Origin: a virus
DNA length: 59,125 nucleotides
Reading direction: 5' to 3' (one strand)
IMG/VR virus record: IMGVR_UViG_3300046331_000274
Coordinates: 1-59,125 of that record
Below the pieces are notes generated by a model, which saw nothing but the letters and a program-made list of their open reading frames with translations, was not told the origin of the DNA and made no database searches. The position numbers and the translations under genes are program-made. Shown piece by piece: positions 52,271 to 59,125 of the stretch (position 1 is the stretch's first letter; each line of letters starts with the position of its first letter).

Positions 52271-52595
52271 CTGATTCCACCTCTGGTGTAACATCTGCAA
52301 CAGGTGCTGGTGCTTGTGTAACAACTGGACCAACATAACGACCATTCTTATCAAACTCTGTATGGTTCACCAATTGATATCCAGTAACCTTACGACCTTC
52401 TTTAATTACTTTGATGATACCACCATCAAGACGAATGTTATAGATATTAGTGGACAATCGATACAGAACCGATTCTTGGTCTGTGCCAGTAAAACATGAT
52501 TTGATTTCATCAGGTGAAACCGGTTTGCCTGACAACAGGGTTACGGTGATTTTCTCGTGACGGTTTTGTTTGCCTTTGCGTACTGCATTGCTCAT
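52263..52595 (-). CDS. small basic phage protein, unknown
   Basis: 110 residues from ATG 52595 (MSNAVRKGKQNRHEKITVTLL); AAGGAAATATATT precedes it. HEKITVTLLSGKPVSPDEIKSCFTG, LSTNIYNIRLDGGIIKVIKEGRKVTGYQLVN resembles a winged-helix-like small domain (helix, helix, beta hairpin) that could bind DNA. The tail is Pro/Val-rich. Function not established. It lies between the AAA+ ATPase gene and small hypothetical genes. Confidence 0.55.
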   Translation of the reverse strand: MSNAVRKGKQNRHEKITVTLLSGKPVSPDEIKSCFTGTDQESVLYRLSTNIYNIRLDGGIIKVIKEGRKVTGYQLVNHTEFDKNGRYVGPVVTQAPAPVADVTPEVESVE

Positions 52596-52613
52596 AATAT
52601 ATTTCCTTATCAA

Positions 52614-53762
52614 TTAAAATGGGACTTCTTCGTAATTTGGTGCTACTGTTTTTGCTTGTGGTGCTTCTACTTTGGCATCCACTTTTGAGTACAGGTCCAA
52701 GAATGCTAATTTGGTTTCTGTATCAAATCGGTTTACGCACAATTCAATTGCCTTCATGCGATCACCAAAGATTTTAAATGCCTTGGCAATATGCACCAGA
52801 CGGCGTGTAGAAATAATTTCATCAGTGGCACCTTGGTCAAATGACTGACGAACCACATCTGCCCATTGTACGAGGTTATCCACAAATTCTTTATCGTCAA
52901 TCAGAGGCGAAAGAATCTTCTTCTCTGTCTTAACATCAGGATATTCTTGTTCAACAGTAATTGGAAAACGTTCAAGGAAGGCATCATCAAGAATCTGTGA
53001 CAGATAACGACCTTCTTCTGAACCACGACCTTTAGTGTTTGCTGTTGCAATGATAGTGAAACCATTTTTTGGATGTACTAGTTCACCATTCTTTTTGTTA
53101 TAATAAGGTTTGCCTTCAAGAATGCCTTGCAGACACATCAACTTATTAGAACCACGGTCAACTTCATCAATCAGCAATACTGCACCACGTTTCATTGCAG
53201 TAATAACAGGACCATCACGGTTGACCACATTACCATTAACTAGAGTAGGTCCACCAAGCAGATCACTTTCATCAGTCTCAATGGAGATATTAACACGGAT
53301 ACATTCACGACCTAATGCTGCACATGATTGCTCAACCATAAGTGTCTTACCATTACCAGATAGTCCAGTAATGAACACAGGGTAAAAAGCATTTGATTTA
53401 ATAACATCTATTAGGTCTTTATAAAAACCAAATGGCACATAATCAGGATACTTTTCAGGTATAGATATATCAGATTCATCCTCAAGTTTTGGTTGCTTGA
53501 AGGTTAACACTTGAGCAGACAATGCCACTTCCATTTCAGGTTCCTTTTCTTGTATTACACCCTTTTGGATTGTACCAATGTCAGGCAACTTGTATTGCCC
53601 ACGACCATCACGATATTCGGACTTGGTAACAAACCAGTAAGGAAACGGCACGCCGTTAGTTTCAACAACGTGCTGAATCCCATCACGAGTGAGAACAGAA
53701 CCAATACCAAAAATAGATTCGGCAGCCTCGATAAAGGCCTTTTGGTTTTTATTATAACTCAT
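52614..53762 (-). CDS. MoxR/CobS-type AAA+ ATPase
   Basis: 382 residues. Residues ~1-60 are a helical domain. The AAA+ core has Walker A FITGLSGNGKT (about 131-141), ETDESDLLGGPTLVNGNVV, Walker B AVLLIDEVDRGSNKL (about 193-207), sensor 1 IATANTKGRGSE, and LERFPITVEQEYP with the arginine finger region. It is close to the cyanophage proteins labelled CobS, but the cobalamin label is carried over from fold similarity. A MoxR-like chaperone ATPase is the safe description. It is in the early operon before rIIB. The C-terminus is unlike CobS. Confidence 0.85.
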   Translation of the reverse strand: MSYNKNQKAFIEAAESIFGIGSVLTRDGIQHVVETNGVPFPYWFVTKSEYRDGRGQYKLPDIGTIQKGVIQEKEPEMEVALSAQVLTFKQPKLEDESDISIPEKYPDYVPFGFYKDLIDVIKSNAFYPVFITGLSGNGKTLMVEQSCAALGRECIRVNISIETDESDLLGGPTLVNGNVVNRDGPVITAMKRGAVLLIDEVDRGSNKLMCLQGILEGKPYYNKKNGELVHPKNGFTIIATANTKGRGSEEGRYLSQILDDAFLERFPITVEQEYPDVKTEKKILSPLIDDKEFVDNLVQWADVVRQSFDQGATDEIISTRRLVHIAKAFKIFGDRMKAIELCVNRFDTETKLAFLDLYSKVDAKVEAPQAKTVAPNYEEVPF

Positions 53763-53773
53763 TCTATTTCCTA

Positions 53774-54541
53774 TTAGATTTCGTCAGCAGCACGAAAGTC
53801 AATGATGTATTCTTGAACCGGTGCAGTAAAGGTTTCTTCCAATGATTCGGAACTAACACCAACTTCACCAACAACCTCATACATACACGCACGACCTTTT
53901 GAGTCATCGTAATCGGTAGGAATACTAACCACATCACGAGGATTAATCTTCAGGATCATAATACGGTCACCACCAAAGTGGCGCAGATAACCTTCTGAGC
54001 AGAAGTGCAAACCAGAAGAACAGGTTTGGTTCTTATCATCATTAACTTGGTTACGTTCCATTGAAACAATCTTACCAACAGAATTGTCCATTTTACCACT
54101 GTAACAATCAAGGTAATCATCACGCACTTTTTTGTACGCAAGGAAACAACCATCAGGAGTAATTGGCAGGTTATTCTTTTCCAAGAAACCATACAATTCT
54201 TTTACTGCACGATAAGACGGGTTGTTCATCAGATTTTCCATAAACAGAACCAGTGGTTCAATGGGGAAATCATCTTGCAACATCTGGATCATACGGGTAG
54301 CAATTGCGTTATGCAATTCCTCACCTTTCCAGAACAGTTTTTCACCTTGAATAGACACATTGCCTTTGCCATAATTCAGAACCATTTTCTTTGGTTCGAT
54401 AATGTCTTGAACAGTCTGCCAATCATTTGCTTTGATTGCTTCTTTTACTTTCTCATAGGTAATATGAGTCTTGCTAATAGTATGTGGTTTGTTATTGATA
54501 ACCACTACAATATTATTACCTTGTATAAGATATGGGAACAT
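53774..54541 (-). CDS. rIIB: rIIB protein
   Basis: 255 residues (T4 rIIB is 312). The C-terminal half has the family's hallmark: LPITPDGCFLAYKKVRDDYLDCYSGKMDNSVGKIVSMERNQVNDDKNQTCSSGLHFCSEGYLRHFGGDRIMILKINPRDVVSIPTDYDDSKGRACMYEVV. rIIB works with rIIA at the membrane in lysis-inhibition and resistance to prophage exclusion (as known in T4). It lies 1 nt after rIIA, the T4 order. Expression is probably from the rIIA promoter. Confidence 0.9.
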   Translation of the reverse strand: MFPYLIQGNNIVVVINNKPHTISKTHITYEKVKEAIKANDWQTVQDIIEPKKMVLNYGKGNVSIQGEKLFWKGEELHNAIATRMIQMLQDDFPIEPLVLFMENLMNNPSYRAVKELYGFLEKNNLPITPDGCFLAYKKVRDDYLDCYSGKMDNSVGKIVSMERNQVNDDKNQTCSSGLHFCSEGYLRHFGGDRIMILKINPRDVVSIPTDYDDSKGRACMYEVVGEVGVSSESLEETFTAPVQEYIIDFRAADEI

Positions 54542-54542
54542 T

Positions 54543-56741
54543 TTAAATGCCTTTCACTTGGTCAACTAAATTAATATAATTTGAAACATCATCACTTGAT
54601 GCACGATATGTATCCATCACAGCAATCAATGGGTATCGTTCATTCATTTTTGTAAACTCATCATTAAACTCTTTTGCGAGGTCGGTAGTATATACCTTAC
54701 GTTCTTTCACAAACATTTCTACCAATTGGTGTATTGTACGCCAATTACCGCATCTTGGCAAGTTATTGAATTTCTCCATCAGGATTGCCATAGGACTTTT
54801 CGCATCAATCTGTTTAGAGATTACCGAAAAATCAAACATGGAAACGGCATTCTTATCAATAGAATTAAGAGAAGAAGCAACCCGTTCAACATCCTGAAGT
54901 TTATCCATCAGAGACAACAGATATTCCTCAAGGTTCTTCCAGTTTGGCAGTCCCTTAACCGTTTCAATATTTGTTTTACGAACACCATAAACATGTATAT
55001 TCAGTTCAGGCACATCAGATGCATTGAGTAATCGGACAACTTCCTGTGCTGAAAGACTGCTTCGTGTTGTAAACTCAGGAACAAAACCGGACAACGGAAT
55101 ATAGTAATAGGTTTGTGTATCATCCAGTTCACCTAGATTGGGTGCTTCACGCCACACCAATTGATTGGAACTAGAATGATGCCTAGGTCCTCCTCGCTCT
55201 TCCATTCGAAGCAATGAAATATTTTTACCTAAAGCTTTACCTGATGATACACGATCCTTTGTATCCAATGTACTAGCAAGAATAATATTTGATTCTGGTG
55301 GATTACCAATCGATTCCAAGAATTCTTTAACCTTAATTGGTTTTGTTTTGTCTGCAACCTCAACAACAAAAACATTCTCAGAATATTTGTTATTACTGGT
55401 TTTATTTCTCCAATGGTATTTGGCACGTTCTGTTACACCAAGCTTGGTATCATTAATAACCAAACTAACAGACACATCAACAGGCAGATCAATATATTCC
55501 TGACGAACACTATAACCATCATTATCAAGCAAACCAAAATTCTTATGGTCAGTCTTAATCATGGAACAGGTAGTTGATCCACGGTGAATATTAAAACCAC
55601 GCAACTTGACATTAAATTTACTTGCAAGGTCAGAACAAATCAATTCAAAACGATATCGACTGGTTGAATAACCTGTATTGGACAATTCAACCAATTCAAA
55701 TGCCGTATCTTTTACATACTGAAGCACCGAATTTTTCCACAGATCGGTACGTGCTTTACTATACAGAAAAATGGATCGTTCCCACTTATTGGCAATCTTA
55801 TTTGCTTCTTCAGCCAAGCGAACAGTCAATTGACCATTCACTGTTTCCAGTTTGCGTTTAATTGATTCAATTGTTTGTGGAATATATGATAGACCTTCGC
55901 GTGATGCCTGAAAGTCCAACTCACCAATACCAAAGTACATTACAAGGTTGCAATCCAACAATGAACGAAGATTACCCAATTCAGTATTAGATGCAGGAAT
56001 ATTAATTGGATATGCAATGTTACCCATGACAGCAACAGATGAGGTTCTGCTAAAATCGGTAGCACGAGAATGAACACCAGGAATAATATCCTTGAATTCA
56101 TACTGCACTTCAGAAAATTCAAAATGGGTTACACCAATAACAGTAGGCTTCAATGCAAAATACTGGTAAACAACCTGTGCTTCTGAAATGAATTTACTAA
56201 AATCATATCGTTCATTCACAGAGAATTTAATCTCCACACCATTTTCGTTTACAGTAGATTCTTCACCCATCTTAACAATAGAAGGAACACCCTCATCATT
56301 AATAAATGCGGAGTAAATACGCTCTACGCCATCTTGAATGGCAGTAACAGTAAAGTTATCAGTATAAGAGAATGGAGATTTTGAACCAAGACCCAATGCA
56401 CCAATGAAATCATTGGAATTGGTTTTAGTAGATTCAAAATAAGTGGTGTAAATATTTGTTACCTGATCGTGGTTCAGACCCGTACCAAAGTCCCGCACTG
56501 AGAACCATGGTTCTAGTGTGGTTGGCAGGTGAACCGTAAAAGGTGTGTCCATGTTACCTGCAGCAGCATGGCTGTCAACAGCATTACAGGACAATTCTCG
56601 AATCACAGCGCGAATCTTATTTGCATAAAGACCACTGGATAGAATGTTAAAAGCCTTCGCAGAATTGCGGATTTTGAATTCGCCAATTTGACCTACATTG
56701 GACAGGACTGCTTCGTTTTGCGGGGTGTTATTCAGAATCAT
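54543..56741 (-). CDS. rIIA: rIIA protein (GHKL ATPase-like)
   Basis: 732 residues (T4 rIIA is 725). The N-terminal GHKL/HATPase region is visible: IRAVIRELSCNAVDSHAAAG (N-box, about 44-63), FSVRDFGTGLNHDQV (G1 box), GALGLGSKSPFSYTDNF (G2-like). The long C-terminal region matches rIIA only in general pattern. In T4 rIIA is membrane-associated and acts with rIIB. A sigma70 promoter is found at 56773-56800. Length and order with rIIB make this secure. Confidence 0.9.
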   Translation of the reverse strand: MILNNTPQNEAVLSNVGQIGEFKIRNSAKAFNILSSGLYANKIRAVIRELSCNAVDSHAAAGNMDTPFTVHLPTTLEPWFSVRDFGTGLNHDQVTNIYTTYFESTKTNSNDFIGALGLGSKSPFSYTDNFTVTAIQDGVERIYSAFINDEGVPSIVKMGEESTVNENGVEIKFSVNERYDFSKFISEAQVVYQYFALKPTVIGVTHFEFSEVQYEFKDIIPGVHSRATDFSRTSSVAVMGNIAYPINIPASNTELGNLRSLLDCNLVMYFGIGELDFQASREGLSYIPQTIESIKRKLETVNGQLTVRLAEEANKIANKWERSIFLYSKARTDLWKNSVLQYVKDTAFELVELSNTGYSTSRYRFELICSDLASKFNVKLRGFNIHRGSTTCSMIKTDHKNFGLLDNDGYSVRQEYIDLPVDVSVSLVINDTKLGVTERAKYHWRNKTSNNKYSENVFVVEVADKTKPIKVKEFLESIGNPPESNIILASTLDTKDRVSSGKALGKNISLLRMEERGGPRHHSSSNQLVWREAPNLGELDDTQTYYYIPLSGFVPEFTTRSSLSAQEVVRLLNASDVPELNIHVYGVRKTNIETVKGLPNWKNLEEYLLSLMDKLQDVERVASSLNSIDKNAVSMFDFSVISKQIDAKSPMAILMEKFNNLPRCGNWRTIHQLVEMFVKERKVYTTDLAKEFNDEFTKMNERYPLIAVMDTYRASSDDVSNYINLVDQVKGI

Positions 56742-56772
56742 AATATAGTCTCCTCATCAATCAATACAAACC

Positions 56773-56800
56773 ATTATACAGGCATTGTGGCAAATGGCAA
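56773..56800 (-). promoter_or_regulatory. sigma70-type early promoter of rIIA
   Basis: Minus strand TTGCCA (56800-56795), 16 nt, TATAAT (56778-56773). The RBS GAGGAG follows before the rIIA ATG. Confidence 0.8.
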
Positions 56801-56815
56801 CAGTGTGTTGTTTTC

Positions 56816-57013
56816 CTACAACACAACCAGTTCATCAGAATCCATGAGGATAACATCACGGTCTGCACCATAAACCACCAGGGGAGTGTCCAGCTGTATT
56901 GTATTGGTGACTTTACCGCCATACTTAATGCGGGTGGAGGTGACTGTTCCAGTGAACGGGAATTCACCCAGATACTTACCAGAAACTTTTTTACCTTCGA
57001 GATTCCACGACAT
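56816..57013 (-). CDS. small conserved phage protein
   Basis: 65 residues, RBS AAGGAGACAAC. MSWNLEGKKVSGKYLGEFPFTGTVTSTRIKYGGKVTNTIQLDTPLVVYG, then ADRDVILMDSDELVVL, is the signature of a small beta-barrel protein common in aquatic T4-like phages (KYLGxFPFTGxVxxxRxKYGG). The fold could be SH3-like. Function is unknown. It is controlled by its own promoter (57046-57073) and lies before rIIA. Confidence 0.7.
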   Translation of the reverse strand: MSWNLEGKKVSGKYLGEFPFTGTVTSTRIKYGGKVTNTIQLDTPLVVYGADRDVILMDSDELVVL

Positions 57014-57045
57014 CCTGTTGTCTCCTTATCAATTCAATAGAGACC

Positions 57046-57073
57046 ATTATACAGGTGTCGTGGCAATTGGCAA
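57046..57073 (-). promoter_or_regulatory. sigma70-type early promoter
   Basis: Minus strand TTGCCA (57073-57068), 16 nt, TATAAT (57051-57046). It belongs to the same promoter family as those at 51821 and 56773. A second TTGCCA at 57066-57061 has the wrong spacing. Confidence 0.8.
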
Positions 57074-57098
57074 CTATGGTGTTGCCAGAAAACAACAG

Positions 57099-57368
57099 TT
57101 AAATTTCTTCTTCCACCCATTGTTTGGTTTGGTCGAAACTTTTTTCTTGAATTGTACTTTCATTCCAAGTTTTTCTTGGATTACCGCACATTACACAATT
57201 CGAAACCCCACAGGTTGTACCACTTACTTTATGATACTTGTGTGGAATTTCATTGTTAATGTCTTGTGTAAACTTATGAGCCTTTCTTATTTTCATTTGA
57301 CGATTAATATGGTTTTCTTTTTGGAGTAACCGTTTAGAATGCCGTTCTTTATCTTCTTCTGTGCTCAT
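57099..57368 (-). CDS. small conserved Cys/His protein
   Basis: 89 residues. A basic helix (RHSKRLLQKENHINRQMKIRKAHKF) precedes HKYHKVSGTTCGVSNCVMCGNPRKTWNESTIQEKSFDQ. The Cys/His pattern CGVSNCVMCGNPRK is conserved in a family found in phages and bacteria and could bind zinc. The function of the family is not known to me. RBS CAGGAG. Confidence 0.7.
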   Translation of the reverse strand: MSTEEDKERHSKRLLQKENHINRQMKIRKAHKFTQDINNEIPHKYHKVSGTTCGVSNCVMCGNPRKTWNESTIQEKSFDQTKQWVEEEI

Positions 57369-57379
57369 AAAATCTCCTG

Positions 57380-57625
57380 TTAAATATTTTTGTTTTTCAA
57401 CTCCGGATATAGTGTCTCACAAACAACAACTTGCATTTGTGCTTTGCGGTGTTTAACTTGCACTTCTTCAAAATTATGTAGTTCACATCCACGGTCAAGA
57501 ATTTGGCAATATGCAATCGAATCTTTATATGGTTTACCATTTGCTTTACAATATGTTACATAACAAAAAGCATCAAGCAATTTTTGCATACTCAGTTCAG
57601 GTGTATCAACAGTCATTTCAGTCAT
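57380..57625 (-). CDS. small phage protein, unknown
   Basis: 81 residues, RBS AAAAGGAAAAAA. TPELSMQKLLDAFCYVTYCKANGKPYKDSIAYCQILDRGCELHNFEEVQVKHRKAQMQVVVCETLY is helical and rich in Cys. No family recognised. It lies among conserved early hypothetical genes. Confidence 0.55.
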   Translation of the reverse strand: MTEMTVDTPELSMQKLLDAFCYVTYCKANGKPYKDSIAYCQILDRGCELHNFEEVQVKHRKAQMQVVVCETLYPELKNKNI

Positions 57626-57640
57626 TTTTTTCCTTTTAAA

Positions 57641-57757
57641 TTATTTACTACATTCGACACTGGCCGCAGCCATCGCACGATCATGCAACTTATCCCATAC
57701 ATCAGGTTCACCATAAAATAAGAATACTAACATCACTATAACTAGAATATCACTCAT
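57641..57757 (-). CDS. small membrane-anchored ORF, 38 residues
   Basis: ATG 57757 overlaps the upstream stop (TAATG). The frame starts MSDILVIVMLVFLFYGEPDVW and continues with a helix containing DKLHDRAMAAASVECSK. One membrane helix at the N-terminus and a short amphipathic helix follow. Short proteins with the EPDVWDKLHDRAM motif are known from T4-like phages. Function is unknown. Confidence 0.6.
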   Translation of the reverse strand: MSDILVIVMLVFLFYGEPDVWDKLHDRAMAAASVECSK

Positions 57758-58188
57758 TATTCATCATCCTTAAATTCATATAGTTCAAAAATGTAATGTC
57801 CGCCACGGCGCGATTGTACCCAATTGAGGTGCCACATCATGTCATTTCTTTTCATATACTGGATGATGGTCTCATTGCCACTCCAACCAGCAGTTGAAAC
57901 GTCATAGCGATACACCTTTTTATCTTTTCGGTATTCATGATTAGTTTCACCTTCACCCCAGCCCCAGGATTTCAGATGCCAGATGCTGTTGATGAAATCA
58001 AACCAACCTTTTGGATCAGTCCAGTGCCATGATTCAATGATGTGCATGGCTTCATCAGTAGGATAACCATCATCGTCCAACATATCATGACCAATGAAGG
58101 CATCATATATTTTCTTGCTGGCAGCAATATCAGCAGCCAATCTTGCTGCTGATTCTTCTTTGGTTGGTCGAACAAACTTTTTAGTCAT
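57757..58188 (-). CDS. conserved phage protein of unknown function
   Basis: 143 residues, RBS GGGGAGAATAAAG. IESWHWTDPKGWFDFINSIWHLKSWGWGEGETN, YDVSTAGWSGNETIIQYMKRNDMMWHLNWVQSRRGGHYIFELYEF is a Trp-rich pattern found in a small phage family. The STAGWSGNExII motif and RRGGHYIF are invariant in the examples I recall. Function is unknown. Its stop overlaps the next start. Confidence 0.7.
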   Translation of the reverse strand: MTKKFVRPTKEESAARLAADIAASKKIYDAFIGHDMLDDDGYPTDEAMHIIESWHWTDPKGWFDFINSIWHLKSWGWGEGETNHEYRKDKKVYRYDVSTAGWSGNETIIQYMKRNDMMWHLNWVQSRRGGHYIFELYEFKDDE

Positions 58189-58225
58189 TCTTTATTCTCC
58201 CCAAATTTTTTAATTCGTTCGTTCA

Positions 58226-58450
58226 TTATACATCACCTTCTTCAACAATACAACAAATAATTGTTTGTGCATTAATATATTCTTGTGCTTCTGATAATGA
58301 AACAAATCTAATCGGAAGATATATTTTTGGTACAACATATTTGCTCTCAACCCGCCAAGACTCACCCCACAATAAGTTTTTCTTTAAGAATTCTACAGTA
58401 TAATATTTACTAACACTACCGTTTCGGTGTTCTTTTATGCGATATTTCAT
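58226..58450 (-). CDS. small phage protein, unknown
   Basis: 74 residues. MKYRIKEHRNGSVSKYYTVEFLKKN, LWGESWRVESKYVVPKIYLPIRFVSLSEAQEYINAQ resembles small one-domain phage proteins (beta strands, then a helix with F-x-S-L-x-E-A-x-x-Y). The start overlaps the stop of the upstream gene by 4 nt. No function can be assigned. Confidence 0.6.
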   Translation of the reverse strand: MKYRIKEHRNGSVSKYYTVEFLKKNLLWGESWRVESKYVVPKIYLPIRFVSLSEAQEYINAQTIICCIVEEGDV

Positions 58451-58833
58451 ACATCATTACCAAAATATGTACTACGGTTTCTCAGTGATTCTTCCCGTTG
58501 TTTAACTGCCTCATTATACTTTTCTTTGGTGCTTTCACTGTAGCCTTTATCTGACATTTGTTCTGCACCATCAGTGATAACTTTGTTTAGATTATTGCCC
58601 GATAATTTACCAATACCGAAATGTTGCAGTAAACCAATAGCACAGTCCATTACACCATCATTGTAAGTTAAATCACATGTTTCTGTTATTTCGTTAGAAA
58701 GCATTTGACCTTTACATTGTTCATAACATTCTTTGATAATCAACTCAGCAAACTTTTCAATCCTAGTATCAAATTGTGAGTGGTGATTATCCCATCCAGC
58801 TTCTTCAGCAAGTTCTTTAATTTGTTCGTTCAT
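58447..58833 (-). CDS. phage protein, unknown
   Basis: 128 residues from ATG 58833 (MNEQIKELAEEAGW), preceded by GGAG; the extension to 58869 lies in the upstream gene. EEAGWDNHHSQFDTRIEKFAELIIKECYEQCKGQ is a pattern seen in many short phage proteins (AxxAGxxxxxxxxxxIEKFAELIIxEC). The second half (VMDCAIGLLQHFGI, EESLRNRSTYFG) is helical. Function is unknown. Confidence 0.6.
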   Translation of the reverse strand: MNEQIKELAEEAGWDNHHSQFDTRIEKFAELIIKECYEQCKGQMLSNEITETCDLTYNDGVMDCAIGLLQHFGIGKLSGNNLNKVITDGAEQMSDKGYSESTKEKYNEAVKQREESLRNRSTYFGNDV

Positions 58834-58835
58834 AT

Positions 58836-59063
58836 TCACTCCAACAATGTTCGATCTTGAATATCCCAATATTTTTCAACAGACTTTTTTGCAAAATCAC
58901 CACTGATAAATTGTCCTAGAATTTGATCGACATTATCTGGTTTTACTGATGCAGTGTACACCATCATCGAATTACCAAATTTATGAATTTGTCCTATTAT
59001 CAGACCATCTTCATCATTGTAATAATAATGTGTTTTGTTTTCAAACTCTTGCCATTTTCTCAT
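58836..59063 (-). CDS. small conserved T4-like phage protein
   Basis: 75 residues. KWQEFENKTHYYYNDEDGLIIGQIHKFGNSMMVYTASVKPDNVDQILGQFISGDFAKKSVEKYWDIQDRTLLE is typical of a small family in T4-like phages in which YNDEDGLIIGQxHKFG and LGQFISxDFAxxSVExYW are conserved. No function is known to me. The start overlaps the preceding partial gene. Confidence 0.65.
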   Translation of the reverse strand: MRKWQEFENKTHYYYNDEDGLIIGQIHKFGNSMMVYTASVKPDNVDQILGQFISGDFAKKSVEKYWDIQDRTLLE

Positions 59064-59125
59064 TGTGTATTCTTAATATTTGTTTTGCCTTTGCAGAAAC
59101 CCATGGGTCACGCAAAGGTAAAACA
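59041..59125 (-). CDS. C-terminal end of a gene truncated by the window edge
   Basis: A minus-strand frame open from the window edge to TGA at 59041-59043, about 27 codons. It ends LRDPWVSAKAKQILRIHNEKM and two more residues. The helix and the PW motif look like a real protein end. It overlaps the start of the gene at 58836-59063 by 23 nt. Too short to assign. Confidence 0.4.
   Translation of the reverse strand, partial: VLPLRDPWVSAKAKQILRIHNEKMARV

Noticed and set aside
52614-53762. Cobalamin biosynthesis role (CobS) for the AAA+ ATPase
   Set aside because: The similarity is to the AAA+ fold common to MoxR and CobS proteins. No CobT or other cobalamin gene is present in the window, so the pathway label is not supported.

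Overview
This AT-rich window is part of the genome of a T4-like myovirus, of the kind found in aquatic bacteria (relatives of the T4-like cyanophages and pelagiphages). The recognisable T4 genes are the baseplate set gp6, gp8, gp25, gp27, gp48 and gp53, a split gp5, head-completion gp4, a gp26/gp51-type hub-assembly protein, gp32, gp59, late-transcription co-activator gp33, rIIA and rIIB. Nearly everything is on the minus strand. The exception is a plus-strand block at about 29.0-35.1 kb, plus isolated homing-endonuclease genes.

Layout. 1-29 kb: tail fibres and baseplate on the minus strand. Three fibre-like proteins share Ala-Asn-rich repeats, one fibre ends in an S74 chaperone, and there is a 2311-residue structural protein. 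29-35 kb: plus-strand gp4, an unassigned conserved protein, a tail-tube-family protein, gp26/gp51-like protein with an apparent -1 frameshift extension, a hub protein with a lysozyme-like domain, and a tape-measure-like protein. 35-37.7 kb: gp32, gp59 and gp33, interrupted by a GIY-YIG gene. 37.7-40 kb: a SleB-type endolysin, a 24-residue PqqA-like peptide gene, a circularly permuted two-piece tmRNA and a RecB/Cas4-type nuclease. 40-44.5 kb: a repeat-built adhesin, PhoH and a signal-peptide beta-barrel protein. 44.5-59 kb: dense small early-type genes, a sugar epimerase, rubrerythrin and rubredoxin as two genes, a metallophosphoesterase broken by an in-frame TAG, a MoxR/CobS-type AAA+ ATPase, rIIB and rIIA.

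Control signals. There are two classes. Near-consensus sigma70 promoters precede gp32, the tmRNA, pqqA, rIIA and several small genes. T4-late-type TATAAATA boxes precede tail genes and homing endonucleases, which fits the presence of gp33. Three GIY-YIG loci carry a two-tier stem-loop just after the late box, with compensatory changes in both stems. A fourth has a hairpin that buries the ribosome-binding site, as in T4 I-TevI.

Host. PqqA implies a host with the remaining PQQ-synthesis genes and PQQ-dependent dehydrogenases. Its sequence is of the beta/gammaproteobacterial type. A permuted tmRNA is known from alpha-, some betaproteobacteria and cyanobacteria. A methylotrophic betaproteobacterium is a reasonable guess, but the sequence does not prove it.

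Most notable: phage PqqA; a permuted tmRNA with a short membrane-peptide ORF in its intervening segment; the CTG-TAG-CTG interruption of the metallophosphoesterase active-site motif behind a strong hairpin; the slippery site in the gp26/gp51 gene; and the covarying stem-loops.
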